From: Lysobacter_L cavernae
GTDB lineage: Bacteria; Pseudomonadota; Gammaproteobacteria; Xanthomonadales; Xanthomonadaceae
Direction of reading: 5' to 3'
Assembly (NCBI RefSeq): GCF_042648505.1
Contig: NZ_JBHRXK010000009.1
Location: 1 to 64,000, forward strand
Length of the DNA stretch: 64,000 nt
Every line of letters starts with the position of its first letter. The first letter of the stretch is position 1. Shown here piece after piece: positions 25,953 to 34,467 of this stretch. Made by a program: the position numbers and the translations under genes. The notes beneath the pieces were generated by a model. The model made no database searches and was not told where the DNA came from. It was given only the letters and a program-made list of their open reading frames with translations.

Positions 25953-26902
25953 TCCGCGCTGGCGCGGTCGAGCTGGGCGACCGCCTGCGCCGTCAACGAC
26001 AGCCGCGCCGCGCCGATCAGTTCCTGCAGCTGGGCGGTGCTGGTGGCGCTGGCGATCGGTGCGGTGATCGACGGGCGTGCCATCAGCCAGGCCAGTGCAA
26101 CCTGCGCTGGGGTGGCACGCAGGTCGGCGGCAACATCGTCCAGCGCCTGCACGATGCGCGCGCCGCGTGGGTTGAGGTAGCGGCCGATCGCCCCGGCACG
26201 CGCCGCGCTCTTGCCGACATCACCGGCGCTGCGGTATTTGCCGGACAAAAACCCGCTGGCCAGTGCGTAGTAATTGATCACGCCCAGTCCGCGCGCGCGC
26301 GCCAGCGGCTCCAACTCGGCCTCGTAACCGGCGCGGTCGTAGAGGTTGTACTCGGGCTGCAGGCTCTCGTAACGCGGCAGGTCCAGCCGCTCCGACGTGT
26401 CCAGCGCCTGCGCCAGGCGTGCGGCCGAGTAGTTGGACGCCCCGATCGCGCGCACCTTGCCTTGCTCGATCAAGCGCGCGAACGCAGCGAGGGTGTCGGC
26501 CAGCGGCGTCGCCGGGTCGTCCGCGTGCGCCTGGTACAGGTCGATCGTGTCGGTGCACAGGCGCTGCAGCGATTCCTCGACGGCCGCCTGGATATTGGCG
26601 GGCGCCAGCCCGGGGCGATGCGTCCATTTGCCGACCTTGGTCGCGATCGTGACCTTGTCGCGCTTGCCGCTGCGTTTGAGCCAACGGCCGAGGAGGGTTT
26701 CCGATTCACCGCCGCGGTTGCCCGGCACCCAGTACGAGTAGGCGTCGGCGGTGTCGACCAGGTCGAAGCCGGCATCGACGAAGGCGTCCAGCAAGGCGAA
26801 CGTGGTCGCCTCGTCGGCGCTCCAGCCGAACACGTTGCCGCCGAAGGCGAGCGGTGCCACGGACAAGGACGAACGACCAAGCGGGCGGCGGGGCAGGCTC
26901 AT
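25949..26902 (-). CDS. aldo/keto reductase
   Basis: A 317-residue NADPH-dependent aldo/keto reductase. The catalytic set is visible: Asp and Tyr in DTADAYSYW near residues 51-56, Lys in IATKVGKW near residue 88, and His in DLYQAHADDP. GASNYSAARL and the C-terminal VALAWLMARPSITAPIASAT block complete the (beta/alpha)8 barrel and cofactor site. It reduces aldehydes or ketones; the substrate is unknown. It is the first gene of an operon with the EamA transporter. Confidence 0.93.
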   Translation of the reverse strand: MSLPRRPLGRSSLSVAPLAFGGNVFGWSADEATTFALLDAFVDAGFDLVDTADAYSYWVPGNRGGESETLLGRWLKRSGKRDKVTIATKVGKWTHRPGLAPANIQAAVEESLQRLCTDTIDLYQAHADDPATPLADTLAAFARLIEQGKVRAIGASNYSAARLAQALDTSERLDLPRYESLQPEYNLYDRAGYEAELEPLARARGLGVINYYALASGFLSGKYRSAGDVGKSAARAGAIGRYLNPRGARIVQALDDVAADLRATPAQVALAWLMARPSITAPIASATSTAQLQELIGAARLSLTAQAVAQLDRASAE

Positions 26903-27124
26903 CGCGAATCTCGATGCGAGTAGGGAGAACCATCATGCGTTGCGTTGTCATTGTTGTGCAGGACGTGCCGCGCAACGCGGCGTTGCGTGCGGAGAACCGC
27001 CGGGATGAACGATTCAGCCGACTGTCCGTGGACGCACGCAAAAGCGGACGATTCTGTTAACGTTTCCTACGTAAGCAACCGCGGCGCGACGAGGGGATCG
27101 GCGCTGCCCCGGGGACAGGGACGC

Positions 27125-28231
27125 ATGGCTACCGCGGCTAGCAATTCGGGCAGGATTCTCGTCGTCGACGACCAGGCGGCCAACCTGCGCGTGGTCGGCG
27201 TGCTGCTGTCACGACAGGGTTACGAGGTCATCGCCGCCAGCAGCGGCGCCGAAGCGCTGCAACGCTACGCCGAAACCCCGCCCGACCTGATCCTGCTCGA
27301 CATGATGATGCCGGGCATGGATGGGTTCGACGTGCTCGCCGCGCTGCGCGAGCAGGGGGCGCCGCGGGTGCCGGTGGTGTTCGTCACCGCCGCCCACGAC
27401 CGCGACCTGCTGCTGCGTGCCTTCGACGCCGGCGTGGTCGACTACGTCACCAAACCATTCCTGCCGGAAGAATTGCTGGCGCGGGTCGCCGCGCACGTCG
27501 GCCTCAAGCTGACCCGCGACCGCCTGGAGCGGGTCGCGCGCGAACGCGAGGAACTGGTCAACCTGGTCGCGCACGACCTCAAGAACCCGCTCAGCAGCGT
27601 GCTGTTCGCCAGCGAGCTGCTGCACAGCGGCCTGTGCAAGCCCGAGCGCGTGCCGCGCTACCTGCAGATGATCCACGAGAGCGCCGACGACGCCCTCGGT
27701 TACATCCGCCACTACCTGGAAAGCCAGACCGGGCACCGCCCGCACGGCGCCAACAGCGACTGTGCCGGCCTGCGCGAGACCCTGGACTGGCTGCTGCAGC
27801 GCTACGAGATGCAACTGGAAGCGCGCGGCATCCGCGTCGCGCTGGCGACGCCGCCGGACGGGGCGATGGTGGCGATCGATGCGCGCGTGCTGCGCCAGGT
27901 CAGCGAGAACCTGGTCACCAACGCGATGAAGTACGCCCCCGGCTGCGAGCTGTTGCTGGCCGGTCGCGCCGGTGCGCCCGGCTATTGGCAGCTGGTCGTC
28001 GCCGACCGCGGCCCCGGCATTGCGCCGGAGCGCCAGCGCGAGTTGTTCCGCCCGTTCGTGCGTCTGCACGACCACGGCGACCCTGACGACCTGTCGAGCG
28101 GGCTCGGCCTGTCGCTGGCCAAGCAGATCATCGCCAAGGCCGGCGGCGAGCTGTGGTACGAGCCGCGCAAGCACGGCGGCTCGCGGTTCGTCATCGAGTT
28201 GCCGCAGGCCGCCGCCAGCGCTGACTGCTGA
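27125..28231 (+). CDS. response regulator-histidine kinase hybrid (REC-HisKA-HATPase)
   Basis: A 368-residue soluble signalling protein. The REC domain comes first (residues 10-125: VVDDQ, phospho-acceptor Asp59 in LILLDMMMPGMDG, Lys in YVTKPF). Then a HisKA helix with VAHDLKNPLSS (His near 150) and an HATPase_c domain (NLVTNAMKYAPG, DRGPGIAPE, SSGLGLSLAKQI). There is no membrane segment, so it senses through another partner, and phosphate may move between its own domains. No separate response regulator or output domain is adjacent. The ATG at 27125 was preferred to an upstream frame. Confidence 0.92.
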   Translation: MATAASNSGRILVVDDQAANLRVVGVLLSRQGYEVIAASSGAEALQRYAETPPDLILLDMMMPGMDGFDVLAALREQGAPRVPVVFVTAAHDRDLLLRAFDAGVVDYVTKPFLPEELLARVAAHVGLKLTRDRLERVAREREELVNLVAHDLKNPLSSVLFASELLHSGLCKPERVPRYLQMIHESADDALGYIRHYLESQTGHRPHGANSDCAGLRETLDWLLQRYEMQLEARGIRVALATPPDGAMVAIDARVLRQVSENLVTNAMKYAPGCELLLAGRAGAPGYWQLVVADRGPGIAPERQRELFRPFVRLHDHGDPDDLSSGLGLSLAKQIIAKAGGELWYEPRKHGGSRFVIELPQAAASADC

Positions 28232-28244
28232 GCACCGCCGCGTG

Positions 28245-28637
28245 TTACTCGGCGCCGGTAGAGGTGCCGGTATCGCGCGCAGCCACCGTGCGTTGCCGTA
28301 CCGGCGCGCGGCCGGTGCCACGGCGCGCATCGACGCGCTTCGCGCGGCCCTCGATCGCCTGGCCTTCCGCCGACCCGTTCTCGGCTTGGCGGGCGCGGCG
28401 CCGCGCCGCGTACCAGAGCAGGCCGGCCCCGGCGACCGCGGCGGCAACCAGCACCGGGTTGCGTCGCACGAACGTGCCGGCGACCCGCACGCCGCCTTTG
28501 AGGGCGCCAAGCTTGGCGCCGGTTTCCAGCCATTTGCCGGCGTGCTGGCCAACCGCCGGCACCGCGTTCTTGAGGTTGTCGCCGACCGCGCTGGCCAGTT
28601 CCAGTGCGCGCTCGGGCAGCGAAGTCAGCTTGCTCAT
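28245..28637 (-). CDS. hypothetical protein with one membrane segment
   Basis: A 130-residue protein I do not recognise. A helical N-terminal part (LTSLPERALELASAVGDNLKNA) is followed by one hydrophobic segment near residues 60-80 (PVLVAAAVAGAGLLWYAARR) and a very basic, probably disordered tail rich in Arg, Gly and Ala. It looks like a small membrane-anchored or stress-type protein, but nothing allows a function call. It is convergent with the hybrid kinase gene, only 13 bases apart. About 250 bases of gene-free DNA lie upstream. Confidence 0.7.
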   Translation of the reverse strand: MSKLTSLPERALELASAVGDNLKNAVPAVGQHAGKWLETGAKLGALKGGVRVAGTFVRRNPVLVAAAVAGAGLLWYAARRRARQAENGSAEGQAIEGRAKRVDARRGTGRAPVRQRTVAARDTGTSTGAE

Positions 28638-28893
28638 CGTCGAAGGTCTCGGACCGCGGAAACGGCGGCCAGTGTCGCCATCTTGACGTTGAAACAGCGT
28701 GAGCGGGCCGTCACCTGATCGCAACGCGCCGCGATCACGGATACACCGCGCGGCTTGGCACACGCGTGGCTTGGCGCGATGGGTCACGGTCCCGTCCACG
28801 GATCGGCCGGCCGCGCCGCGGGCGACTTCCCGCCGCGACTTCACCCAGGCCGCCCCAGCGGCACTTGCGATTAAAGAGCCAAGAAACGCGCGC

Positions 28894-31557
28894 CTAGGTA
28901 CCGCGCGGCTTGGCGCGGTGGGTGGCGATGGCCAACCACGGGTTGTCCGGCCACGGATGCCGCGGGTAGCGGCCCTTCATTTCCTTCTTCACTTCCGGGT
29001 AGGTGCGATCCCAGAACCCACGCAGGTCCTGGGTGATCTGCAGCGGCTTGCCGCCCGGCGACAGCAGGTGCAGGGTCAGTGGCACGCGGCCGTCGGCGAT
29101 GCGCGGTGTGTCGGCCAGGCCGAACAGTTCCTGCAGCTTGACCGCCAGCACCGGCGCGACCGGCGCATCGGTCGCGTCGTCGTAGGCGTATTCGACGGAC
29201 CGCTCCATGCCGGAAGGCACGGCGATGCGGGTCGGTGCCAGTGCGTCGATGCGCTGGCGCGTCGACCAGTCGACGTGCGACTTCAGTGCTTCGCCGAGTT
29301 CCTGCTCGCTCAATGCATCCAGCCGCGTCTTGCCGCTCAGCACCGGTTTGAGCCAGCCATCGAGCGATGCGAGCAGCGCTGCGTCGGAGAGTTCCGGCAG
29401 CGTGGCTGCGCCCTGCGCCAGTTCCGGCATCCACATGCGCAGGCAGCGCACGCGGGCGCGCCACTGCGTCAGCGCCGGCGTCCACGGCAATGATGCCAGG
29501 CCAAGCTGGCGCACCGCGTCGACCAGTGCATCGGCGTAGCGCGACGGGTCTGGCTTGGCCAGCGCCTTGCTCTCGATGACGATGCGATCGAAGCGGGTTT
29601 CACGGACGGCGGCGATGCCGCGCGTGTTCGCGTCCCAGAACACGCGATCCTCGGTGACGAAACGCTGCGGGAAATCCACGCGCAGGCGCTGTTCGTCCAG
29701 CGGTGCGGCGCGCAGCACCTGCGCGTCGCCGCGATCACCCTGCGTCTGCCGAAGCGCGCGCAGCTCGCTGATCACAATCCACGGTTCGCCGTACAGCGCA
29801 CTGTCGTCGAACAGCTTGGCGCTGCGGCCGTTGGCGAGCTGGTAGCGGGTTGGGTCCGACGGGTGCTGGCGGGCTATGCGGTCGGGGAAGGCATGCAGCA
29901 GCAGGTCACCGAGTGCATGCGCGGGCACGGTGCTCGGCGCGGCGACCTCCAGGCGCAGGCGGCGACGCCATTGCTTGCTGGCCTGGTCGAGTGCGGCCAG
30001 TGCCGAGCGCGACGCGTCGGGCGCCACGCGACCGCTGCGGAAGGCGGCCAGCGCCTGCCAGCGTTCGGCCAGGGCGTCGCTGCGGCTGCGGTTGCCTCGC
30101 AACAGCAGGGGGTCGCGCGCCTCCAGCAGCGCGGCGAGGTCGCAGGCCAGCGCGCGTTCGGGCGCCGTGCTCGGCGCCAGCAGCATCGCCGCCAGGCGCG
30201 GATGGGTGCCGAGCGCGAGCATGCGCCGGCCGAGCGGGGTGATCGCCTGGCCATCGAGTGCACCCAGCCGCTGCAGCAGTTCGCGCGCCGCCGCCAGCGC
30301 CCCGGATGGCGGCGCATCGACGAAGCGCAGGTTGGCGTCGCCCCAGGCGGCCAGTTCCAGCGCCAGTCCGGCCAGTTCGACCTGGGCGATCTCGGGCCGG
30401 CGCTGCGGTTCCAGCCGTTGCGACTGCGGCCACAGTCGGTAGGCCCAGCCTTCGGCGACGCGGCCGGCGCGGCCGGCACGCTGGTCGGCCGAGGCCTGCG
30501 CGATCGTGATCACGTCGAGGCGGGCGAAGCCGCTGTTGGGGTCGTAGCGCGGCTCGCGTGCCAGGCCGGAGTCGATCACCACGCGCACGCCGGGCAGGGT
30601 CACGCTGGATTCGGCGACGTTGGTGGCGAGCACGACGCGGCGACGGCCGTCGGGATCGGCTTGCAATACGCGCGATTGCTGCTCGACTGGCAAGTCACCG
30701 TGCAGTTGCAGCACGTCAACGTGTTCGCTCCCTTCTCCCTCCGGGAGAAGGTGACGCGAAGCGCCGGATGAGGGTATGGCGAAGTCATTGGCGCTCGTAC
30801 TCCCGTCGCTTCGCCATACCCTCTCCCCAATCCCTCTTCCGGTGGGAGAGGGGCTCAGAAGCGCATCGACGCGCGCGATCTCGCGCTGGCCGGGCAGGAA
30901 CACCAGCACGTCGCCGGGGTGCTGCGCCAACGCGTGCTCGACCGCTCGCCGCGTCTGGTGCTCGAGCTTCTCCTCGCGGCGCGCCGGGTAGTGCGCGACC
31001 GACACCGGGTAGCTGCGCCCGGCGCTGCTCAAGCGCGGCGCATCGAGGAACTGCGCCAGGCGCTCGCCGTCGAGCGTGGCCGACATCACCACGATGCGCA
31101 GGTCGGGGCGCACCTGCGCCTGCACGTCGAGGGCCAGCGCGAGGCCGAGATCGGCGGCGAGGTGGCGCTCGTGAAATTCGTCGAACAGCAGCACGCCCAC
31201 GCCGTCCAGCATCGGGTCGTCCTGCAGCATCCGCGTCAGGATGCCCTCGGTGACAACCTCTATCCGCGTGCTGGCGCCGACCTTGTTGTCGAAGCGGATG
31301 CGGTAGCCGATGGTGTCGCCGGCGACCTCGCCGCGCTGGCGCGCCATGAAGTGGGCCGCCGCGCGTGCGGCGACACGGCGCGGTTCCAGCATCACGATCT
31401 TCTGCCCGGCCAGCCACGGTTCGTCGAGCAGTGCCGGCGGCACCTGCGTGGTCTTGCCGGCACCGGGCGGCGCCTCCAGCACCAGGCGCGGGTGCTCGGC
31501 TAGGCTGGCGCGGATCTGCGGCAGCAGCGCGTCGATGGGGAAGGTCGGGCGATTCAC
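28894..31557 (-). CDS. hrpB: ATP-dependent helicase HrpB
   Basis: An 887-residue DEAH-type helicase of the HrpB family. Motif I is PPGAGKTTQ (about residues 30-38), motif II is DEFH in LLFDEFHER, motif III is SATL and motif VI is QRAGRAGRV. The helicase-associated domain and C-terminal HrpB domain (SPGGKPLQITQDLRGFWDRTYPEVKKEMKGRYP) follow. It acts on RNA; its precise role is not settled. Residues about 234-276 are an insert of repeat-derived sequence (SPSPTGRGIGERVWRSD ... LLPEGEGSE) between RVDALL and VDVLQLHGDLP, keeping the frame open. The REP element responsible is described separately. Confidence 0.95.
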   Translation of the reverse strand: MNRPTFPIDALLPQIRASLAEHPRLVLEAPPGAGKTTQVPPALLDEPWLAGQKIVMLEPRRVAARAAAHFMARQRGEVAGDTIGYRIRFDNKVGASTRIEVVTEGILTRMLQDDPMLDGVGVLLFDEFHERHLAADLGLALALDVQAQVRPDLRIVVMSATLDGERLAQFLDAPRLSSAGRSYPVSVAHYPARREEKLEHQTRRAVEHALAQHPGDVLVFLPGQREIARVDALLSPSPTGRGIGERVWRSDGSTSANDFAIPSSGASRHLLPEGEGSEHVDVLQLHGDLPVEQQSRVLQADPDGRRRVVLATNVAESSVTLPGVRVVIDSGLAREPRYDPNSGFARLDVITIAQASADQRAGRAGRVAEGWAYRLWPQSQRLEPQRRPEIAQVELAGLALELAAWGDANLRFVDAPPSGALAAARELLQRLGALDGQAITPLGRRMLALGTHPRLAAMLLAPSTAPERALACDLAALLEARDPLLLRGNRSRSDALAERWQALAAFRSGRVAPDASRSALAALDQASKQWRRRLRLEVAAPSTVPAHALGDLLLHAFPDRIARQHPSDPTRYQLANGRSAKLFDDSALYGEPWIVISELRALRQTQGDRGDAQVLRAAPLDEQRLRVDFPQRFVTEDRVFWDANTRGIAAVRETRFDRIVIESKALAKPDPSRYADALVDAVRQLGLASLPWTPALTQWRARVRCLRMWMPELAQGAATLPELSDAALLASLDGWLKPVLSGKTRLDALSEQELGEALKSHVDWSTRQRIDALAPTRIAVPSGMERSVEYAYDDATDAPVAPVLAVKLQELFGLADTPRIADGRVPLTLHLLSPGGKPLQITQDLRGFWDRTYPEVKKEMKGRYPRHPWPDNPWLAIATHRAKPRGT
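30729..30855. repeat. structured repeat element inside hrpB
   Basis: The element contains a hairpin CTTCTCCC/GGGAGAAG (30732-30739 and 30743-30750), a perfect 15-bp inverted repeat (GAGGGTATGGCGAAG 30770-30784 and CTTCGCCATACCCTC 30809-30823) and a REP copy (30818-30855) matching the intergenic one at 19385-19421. It is translated in frame as part of HrpB. The REP copy elsewhere and the two inverted arms suggest a mobile or amplified repeat that entered the gene. Confidence 0.8.
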
Positions 31558-31590
31558 GCGCGCAAGGATACGCGGCGAATGCGGGTGTCC

Positions 31591-31662
31591 GTAGGAGCGG
31601 CTTCAGCCGCGAGCTCTTGAACCTTCGCGGGCAATCGTAAAGCTCGCGGTTGAAGCCGCTCC
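31591..31662. repeat. inverted pair of 'taggagcggcttcagccgcga' REP repeats
   Basis: GTAGGAGCGGCTTCAGCCGC (31591-31610) is inverted as GCGGTTGAAGCCGCTCC (31646-31662), one base differing. It fills most of the gap between the divergent hrpB and TatD genes. A second pair is at 2306-2386. Confidence 0.8.
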
Positions 31663-31701
31663 GGGCACGTAGCGTGCAGGCGCGATTGCTAGACTGTGCC
31701 C

Positions 31702-32496
31702 ATGCAACTGATCGACATCGGCGCCAACCTCACCCATGACTCCTTCGACCCCGACCGCGATGCGGTGATGGCCCGCGCGCGCGATGCCGGCGTGACGCGG
31801 ATGGTGGTCACCGGCGCCAGTCGCGAGCACTCGCCGCTGGCGCTGAAGCTGGCCAAGCAGCATCCCGGCGAGCTGTTCGCCACCGCCGGCGTGCACCCGC
31901 ACCACGCCAGCGAGTACACCGCCGAATGCGACGCGGAGCTGCGCGAGCTGCACGCGCACAGCGAGGTGGTCGCGGTCGGCGAATGCGGGCTGGATTACTT
32001 CCGCGATTTCTCGCCGCGCCCGGCGCAGCGGCGCGCGTTCGAGCTGCAGTTGCAGATCGCGGTGGACACGCGCAAACCGCTGTTCCTGCACCAGCGCGAC
32101 GCGCACGCCGACTTCATGGCGATGATGCACAACTTCGATGGCCGTCTCGGCCCTGCGGTGGTGCACTGCTTTACCGGCACGCGCGCGGAGCTGTTCGACT
32201 ACCTCGACCGCGACTGGTACATCGGCATCACCGGCTGGCTGTGCGACGAGCGCCGCGGCCAGCACCTGCGAGAGCTGGTCCGGCACATTCCCGCCGACCG
32301 GTTGCTGATCGAGACCGACGCGCCCTATCTGCTGCCACGCACGGTCAGGCCGGCACCGTCGCACCGGCGCAACGAGCCGATGTACCTGGCGCACATCGTC
32401 GCCGAGCTCGCCCGCGACCGCGGCGAGGACGTCGCCGTCACCGCCGCCAACAGCGCTGCGGCCGCGACCGCGTTCTTCCGCCTGCCGCCGCGCTGA
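31702..32496 (+). CDS. TatD family metal-dependent hydrolase
   Basis: A 264-residue TatD-family protein, a (beta/alpha)8-barrel amidohydrolase relative with reported DNase activity in several bacteria. The family blocks LIDIGANLTHDSFD, ATAGVHPHHA, VVAVGECGLDYFRDFSP, PLFLHQRDAH, VVHCFTGT and LLIETDAPYLLP are all present, including the metal-binding His, Glu and Asp. No signal peptide. The ATG at 31702 was chosen over a GTG two codons upstream because it begins the conserved N-terminus. Divergent from hrpB across a REP pair. Confidence 0.93.
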   Translation: MQLIDIGANLTHDSFDPDRDAVMARARDAGVTRMVVTGASREHSPLALKLAKQHPGELFATAGVHPHHASEYTAECDAELRELHAHSEVVAVGECGLDYFRDFSPRPAQRRAFELQLQIAVDTRKPLFLHQRDAHADFMAMMHNFDGRLGPAVVHCFTGTRAELFDYLDRDWYIGITGWLCDERRGQHLRELVRHIPADRLLIETDAPYLLPRTVRPAPSHRRNEPMYLAHIVAELARDRGEDVAVTAANSAAAATAFFRLPPR

Positions 32497-32503
32497 GCCG
32501 GCT

Positions 32504-32806
32504 TCACAGACCGCTCACCCGCGGCTCCGGCCGGCCGACGTCGACCTGGCCCGTCGGGTTCCACAGCAGGCGCACCTGCGCCACGCCCTCGCGCTGGCAC
32601 GCCCGCTGGCCCTGCGCCATCAGATCGGCGCGCGCCGCATAGGCCTGGCCGATGTTGTCGATGCCGGTCAGGCGCGCCACCGCCTGCTGGCTGGGCAGCG
32701 CCACGCGGTCGCAGTCGAGCACGAGCTTCTCCGGCTGCGGCTGCGAGCCGGCAACCGCGGCCGGCCACGCGACGGCCAGTGCGAGCAAGGCAATGGGGAG
32801 GTTCAT
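32504..32806 (-). CDS. small secreted hypothetical protein
   Basis: A 100-residue protein with a signal peptide (MNLPIALLALAVAWPAAVAG). The mature part has two Cys residues (in LDCDRVALPS and QRACQRE) that could form a disulphide in the periplasm, and the segment ARLTGIDNIGQAYAARADL. No family recognised. It is convergent with the TatD gene, 7 bases apart, and divergent from the winged-helix gene at 32964. Function unknown. Confidence 0.75.
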   Translation of the reverse strand: MNLPIALLALAVAWPAAVAGSQPQPEKLVLDCDRVALPSQQAVARLTGIDNIGQAYAARADLMAQGQRACQREGVAQVRLLWNPTGQVDVGRPEPRVSGL

Positions 32807-32963
32807 GGCGAGTCTCCAGGACGCCGGAATACCCGGCACCGCCAGCCTCGCGCGGGCGCGCCGTCGGGTCCTGAGGTTTGCCCGAGGTTGCCACGAGGGT
32901 TTGCCGAGGCCGCCGCCGCCGCCGTATCGCGTAACGGTAAGAACTTCCTGCACGAACGCCGCG

Positions 32964-33485
32964 ATGCCTTCCTCCGTTCCCGCCGTGTTGGCTTTCGACG
33001 ACTACGTGCTTGACCTCGCCGGCCGGCGCCTGCTGCGCGCCGGCGAACCGCTGCCGCTGGAGCCCAAGGCATTCGCGGTGCTGAGTTTGCTGGCGAGTGC
33101 GCCAGGGCAGGTCTTCGCCCGCGACGAAATCGTCGATGCGGTCTGGGGCCACCGCCACGTCACCCCGGGCGTGCTCAACCGGATCATGACGCTGCTGCGC
33201 CACGCCTTCGGCGAGGACGCGCAATCCCCCCACTACCTGCACACGGTCCACGGCTACGGCTACCGCTTCGACCTGCCGCCGACCGCTACCGCGCCGTCCG
33301 GCGTGGCGCCACCGGGTGAAACCGGCGAATTGCCAACCGCCTCGTCGGCACCGTCGCGGCGGCGCAGCGATCGCACGCGGATACCGGGAACCAACCGTCG
33401 CTACGGCCCGCGTCTGGGGCTGCGCCGGCCAACGCACCGCGAGCACCGACGGCGGAGCCCTGCTCCGGCACGGCACCGCGATTGA
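32964..33485 (+). CDS. winged-helix (OmpR/ToxR-type) DNA-binding protein
   Basis: A 173-residue protein. Residues 8-100 form an OmpR-type winged helix (FDDYVLDLAGRRLLRAG, PLEPKAFAVLSLLASAPGQV, DAVWGHRHVTPGVLNRIM, YLHTVHGYGYRFDLP). The rest is Pro/Arg-rich with no clear domain. Relatives usually continue into a membrane segment and a TPR or WD-like sensor domain, so this may be a truncated or stand-alone form; no receiver domain is present. The ATG at 32964 directly begins the domain. It is convergent with panE, 21 bases apart. Confidence 0.75.
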   Translation: MPSSVPAVLAFDDYVLDLAGRRLLRAGEPLPLEPKAFAVLSLLASAPGQVFARDEIVDAVWGHRHVTPGVLNRIMTLLRHAFGEDAQSPHYLHTVHGYGYRFDLPPTATAPSGVAPPGETGELPTASSAPSRRRSDRTRIPGTNRRYGPRLGLRRPTHREHRRRSPAPARHRD

Positions 33486-33506
33486 ACTGGACGGCGAGCG
33501 CGTCCG

Positions 33507-34466
33507 CTAAGGCGAGGAAACCGCGGCGGCCGCGACGCGCTTTGCTTCGTAGGCCTGCAGGTGGCACCAGGCCGCCGCGAGCAGCGGCGTGGACAAGCCG
33601 GCGGTGGCGCCGCGATGCAGCATGTCGCCGACGATCTGCTCCGCCTCGACCGGTTGCCCGGCCTGCAGGTCACGCAGCATCGACGCGGTCAGCGGCGAGT
33701 CGGCTTGCGTCAAGGTGGCGAGCGCGGCCTGTTGCGCGGCCTCGGCGACGGGCTCGCCGGCGGCGGTGGCCACCGCCAGGCACTCGCGGTACAGCGCGCG
33801 CATGAATGCATCGCCGCTTTCGCCGGCGATGATGCGGCCGACGCTGGCACGCATCAGGCAGGTGCCCGCGGCGAGCGCGGTGAGGAAGCTGTACTTGGCC
33901 CACTGCTCCTGGGCGATGCACGGCGAGCGCACGTGGTCGATGCCGGCCTGCGCGCAGGCGTGCGCGAACGCGGCCGTGCGGTCGCTGCCGCGATCACAGA
34001 AGCGTTCGCCAAAGGTGATCGACGCCGGCCGGCCCAGATGCAGCACTTCGCCGTCGGGGCCTTTCATGGCGCTGATGAAGCACAGGCCACCCAGCACGCG
34101 TTCCGTACCAAAGCGCGCATCGAGCGCGGCGTAATGGCGCAGTCCGTTGAGGATCGGCAGCACGCCGGTGTGTGCGGCGATCGCCGGGGCGATGTCGTCG
34201 AGGGCGATGTCGAGGTCGTAGGCCTTGCAGCTGAGCAGGACCAGATCGAACGGTCGCGCCTGCGCCAGTGCAGGCAATTCGGCGGCGCTGACCGCCGTCA
34301 CCGCGATGCGCGCATCGCCGAGCGGGCTGCGCAGTTGCAATCCGCGTTCGCGCAGCGGCGCCACGCGCGCGGCGCGCACCAGAAACGTGACATCGCTGCC
34401 GGCCTGCGCCAAACGGCCACCGAAGTAGCCGCCGGTGCCGCCGGCACCCAGCACCAGCATGCGCAT
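33507..34466 (-). CDS. panE: 2-dehydropantoate 2-reductase
   Basis: A 319-residue ketopantoate reductase-like enzyme, which makes pantoate for coenzyme A. The N-terminal Rossmann motif is LGAGGTGGYFGG, the catalytic Lys region is LLSCKAYDLD, and the C-terminal helical domain includes EQWAKYSFLTALAAGTCLMR and the final helix bundle. The start at 34466 lies one base from the upstream permease stop; a longer start would overlap that gene. The family also holds paralogues of other specificity, so panE is likely but not certain. It is the third gene of a unit with the ABC exporter genes. Confidence 0.88.
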   Translation of the reverse strand: MRMLVLGAGGTGGYFGGRLAQAGSDVTFLVRAARVAPLRERGLQLRSPLGDARIAVTAVSAAELPALAQARPFDLVLLSCKAYDLDIALDDIAPAIAAHTGVLPILNGLRHYAALDARFGTERVLGGLCFISAMKGPDGEVLHLGRPASITFGERFCDRGSDRTAAFAHACAQAGIDHVRSPCIAQEQWAKYSFLTALAAGTCLMRASVGRIIAGESGDAFMRALYRECLAVATAAGEPVAEAAQQAALATLTQADSPLTASMLRDLQAGQPVEAEQIVGDMLHRGATAGLSTPLLAAAWCHLQAYEAKRVAAAAVSSP

Positions 34467-34467
34467 G

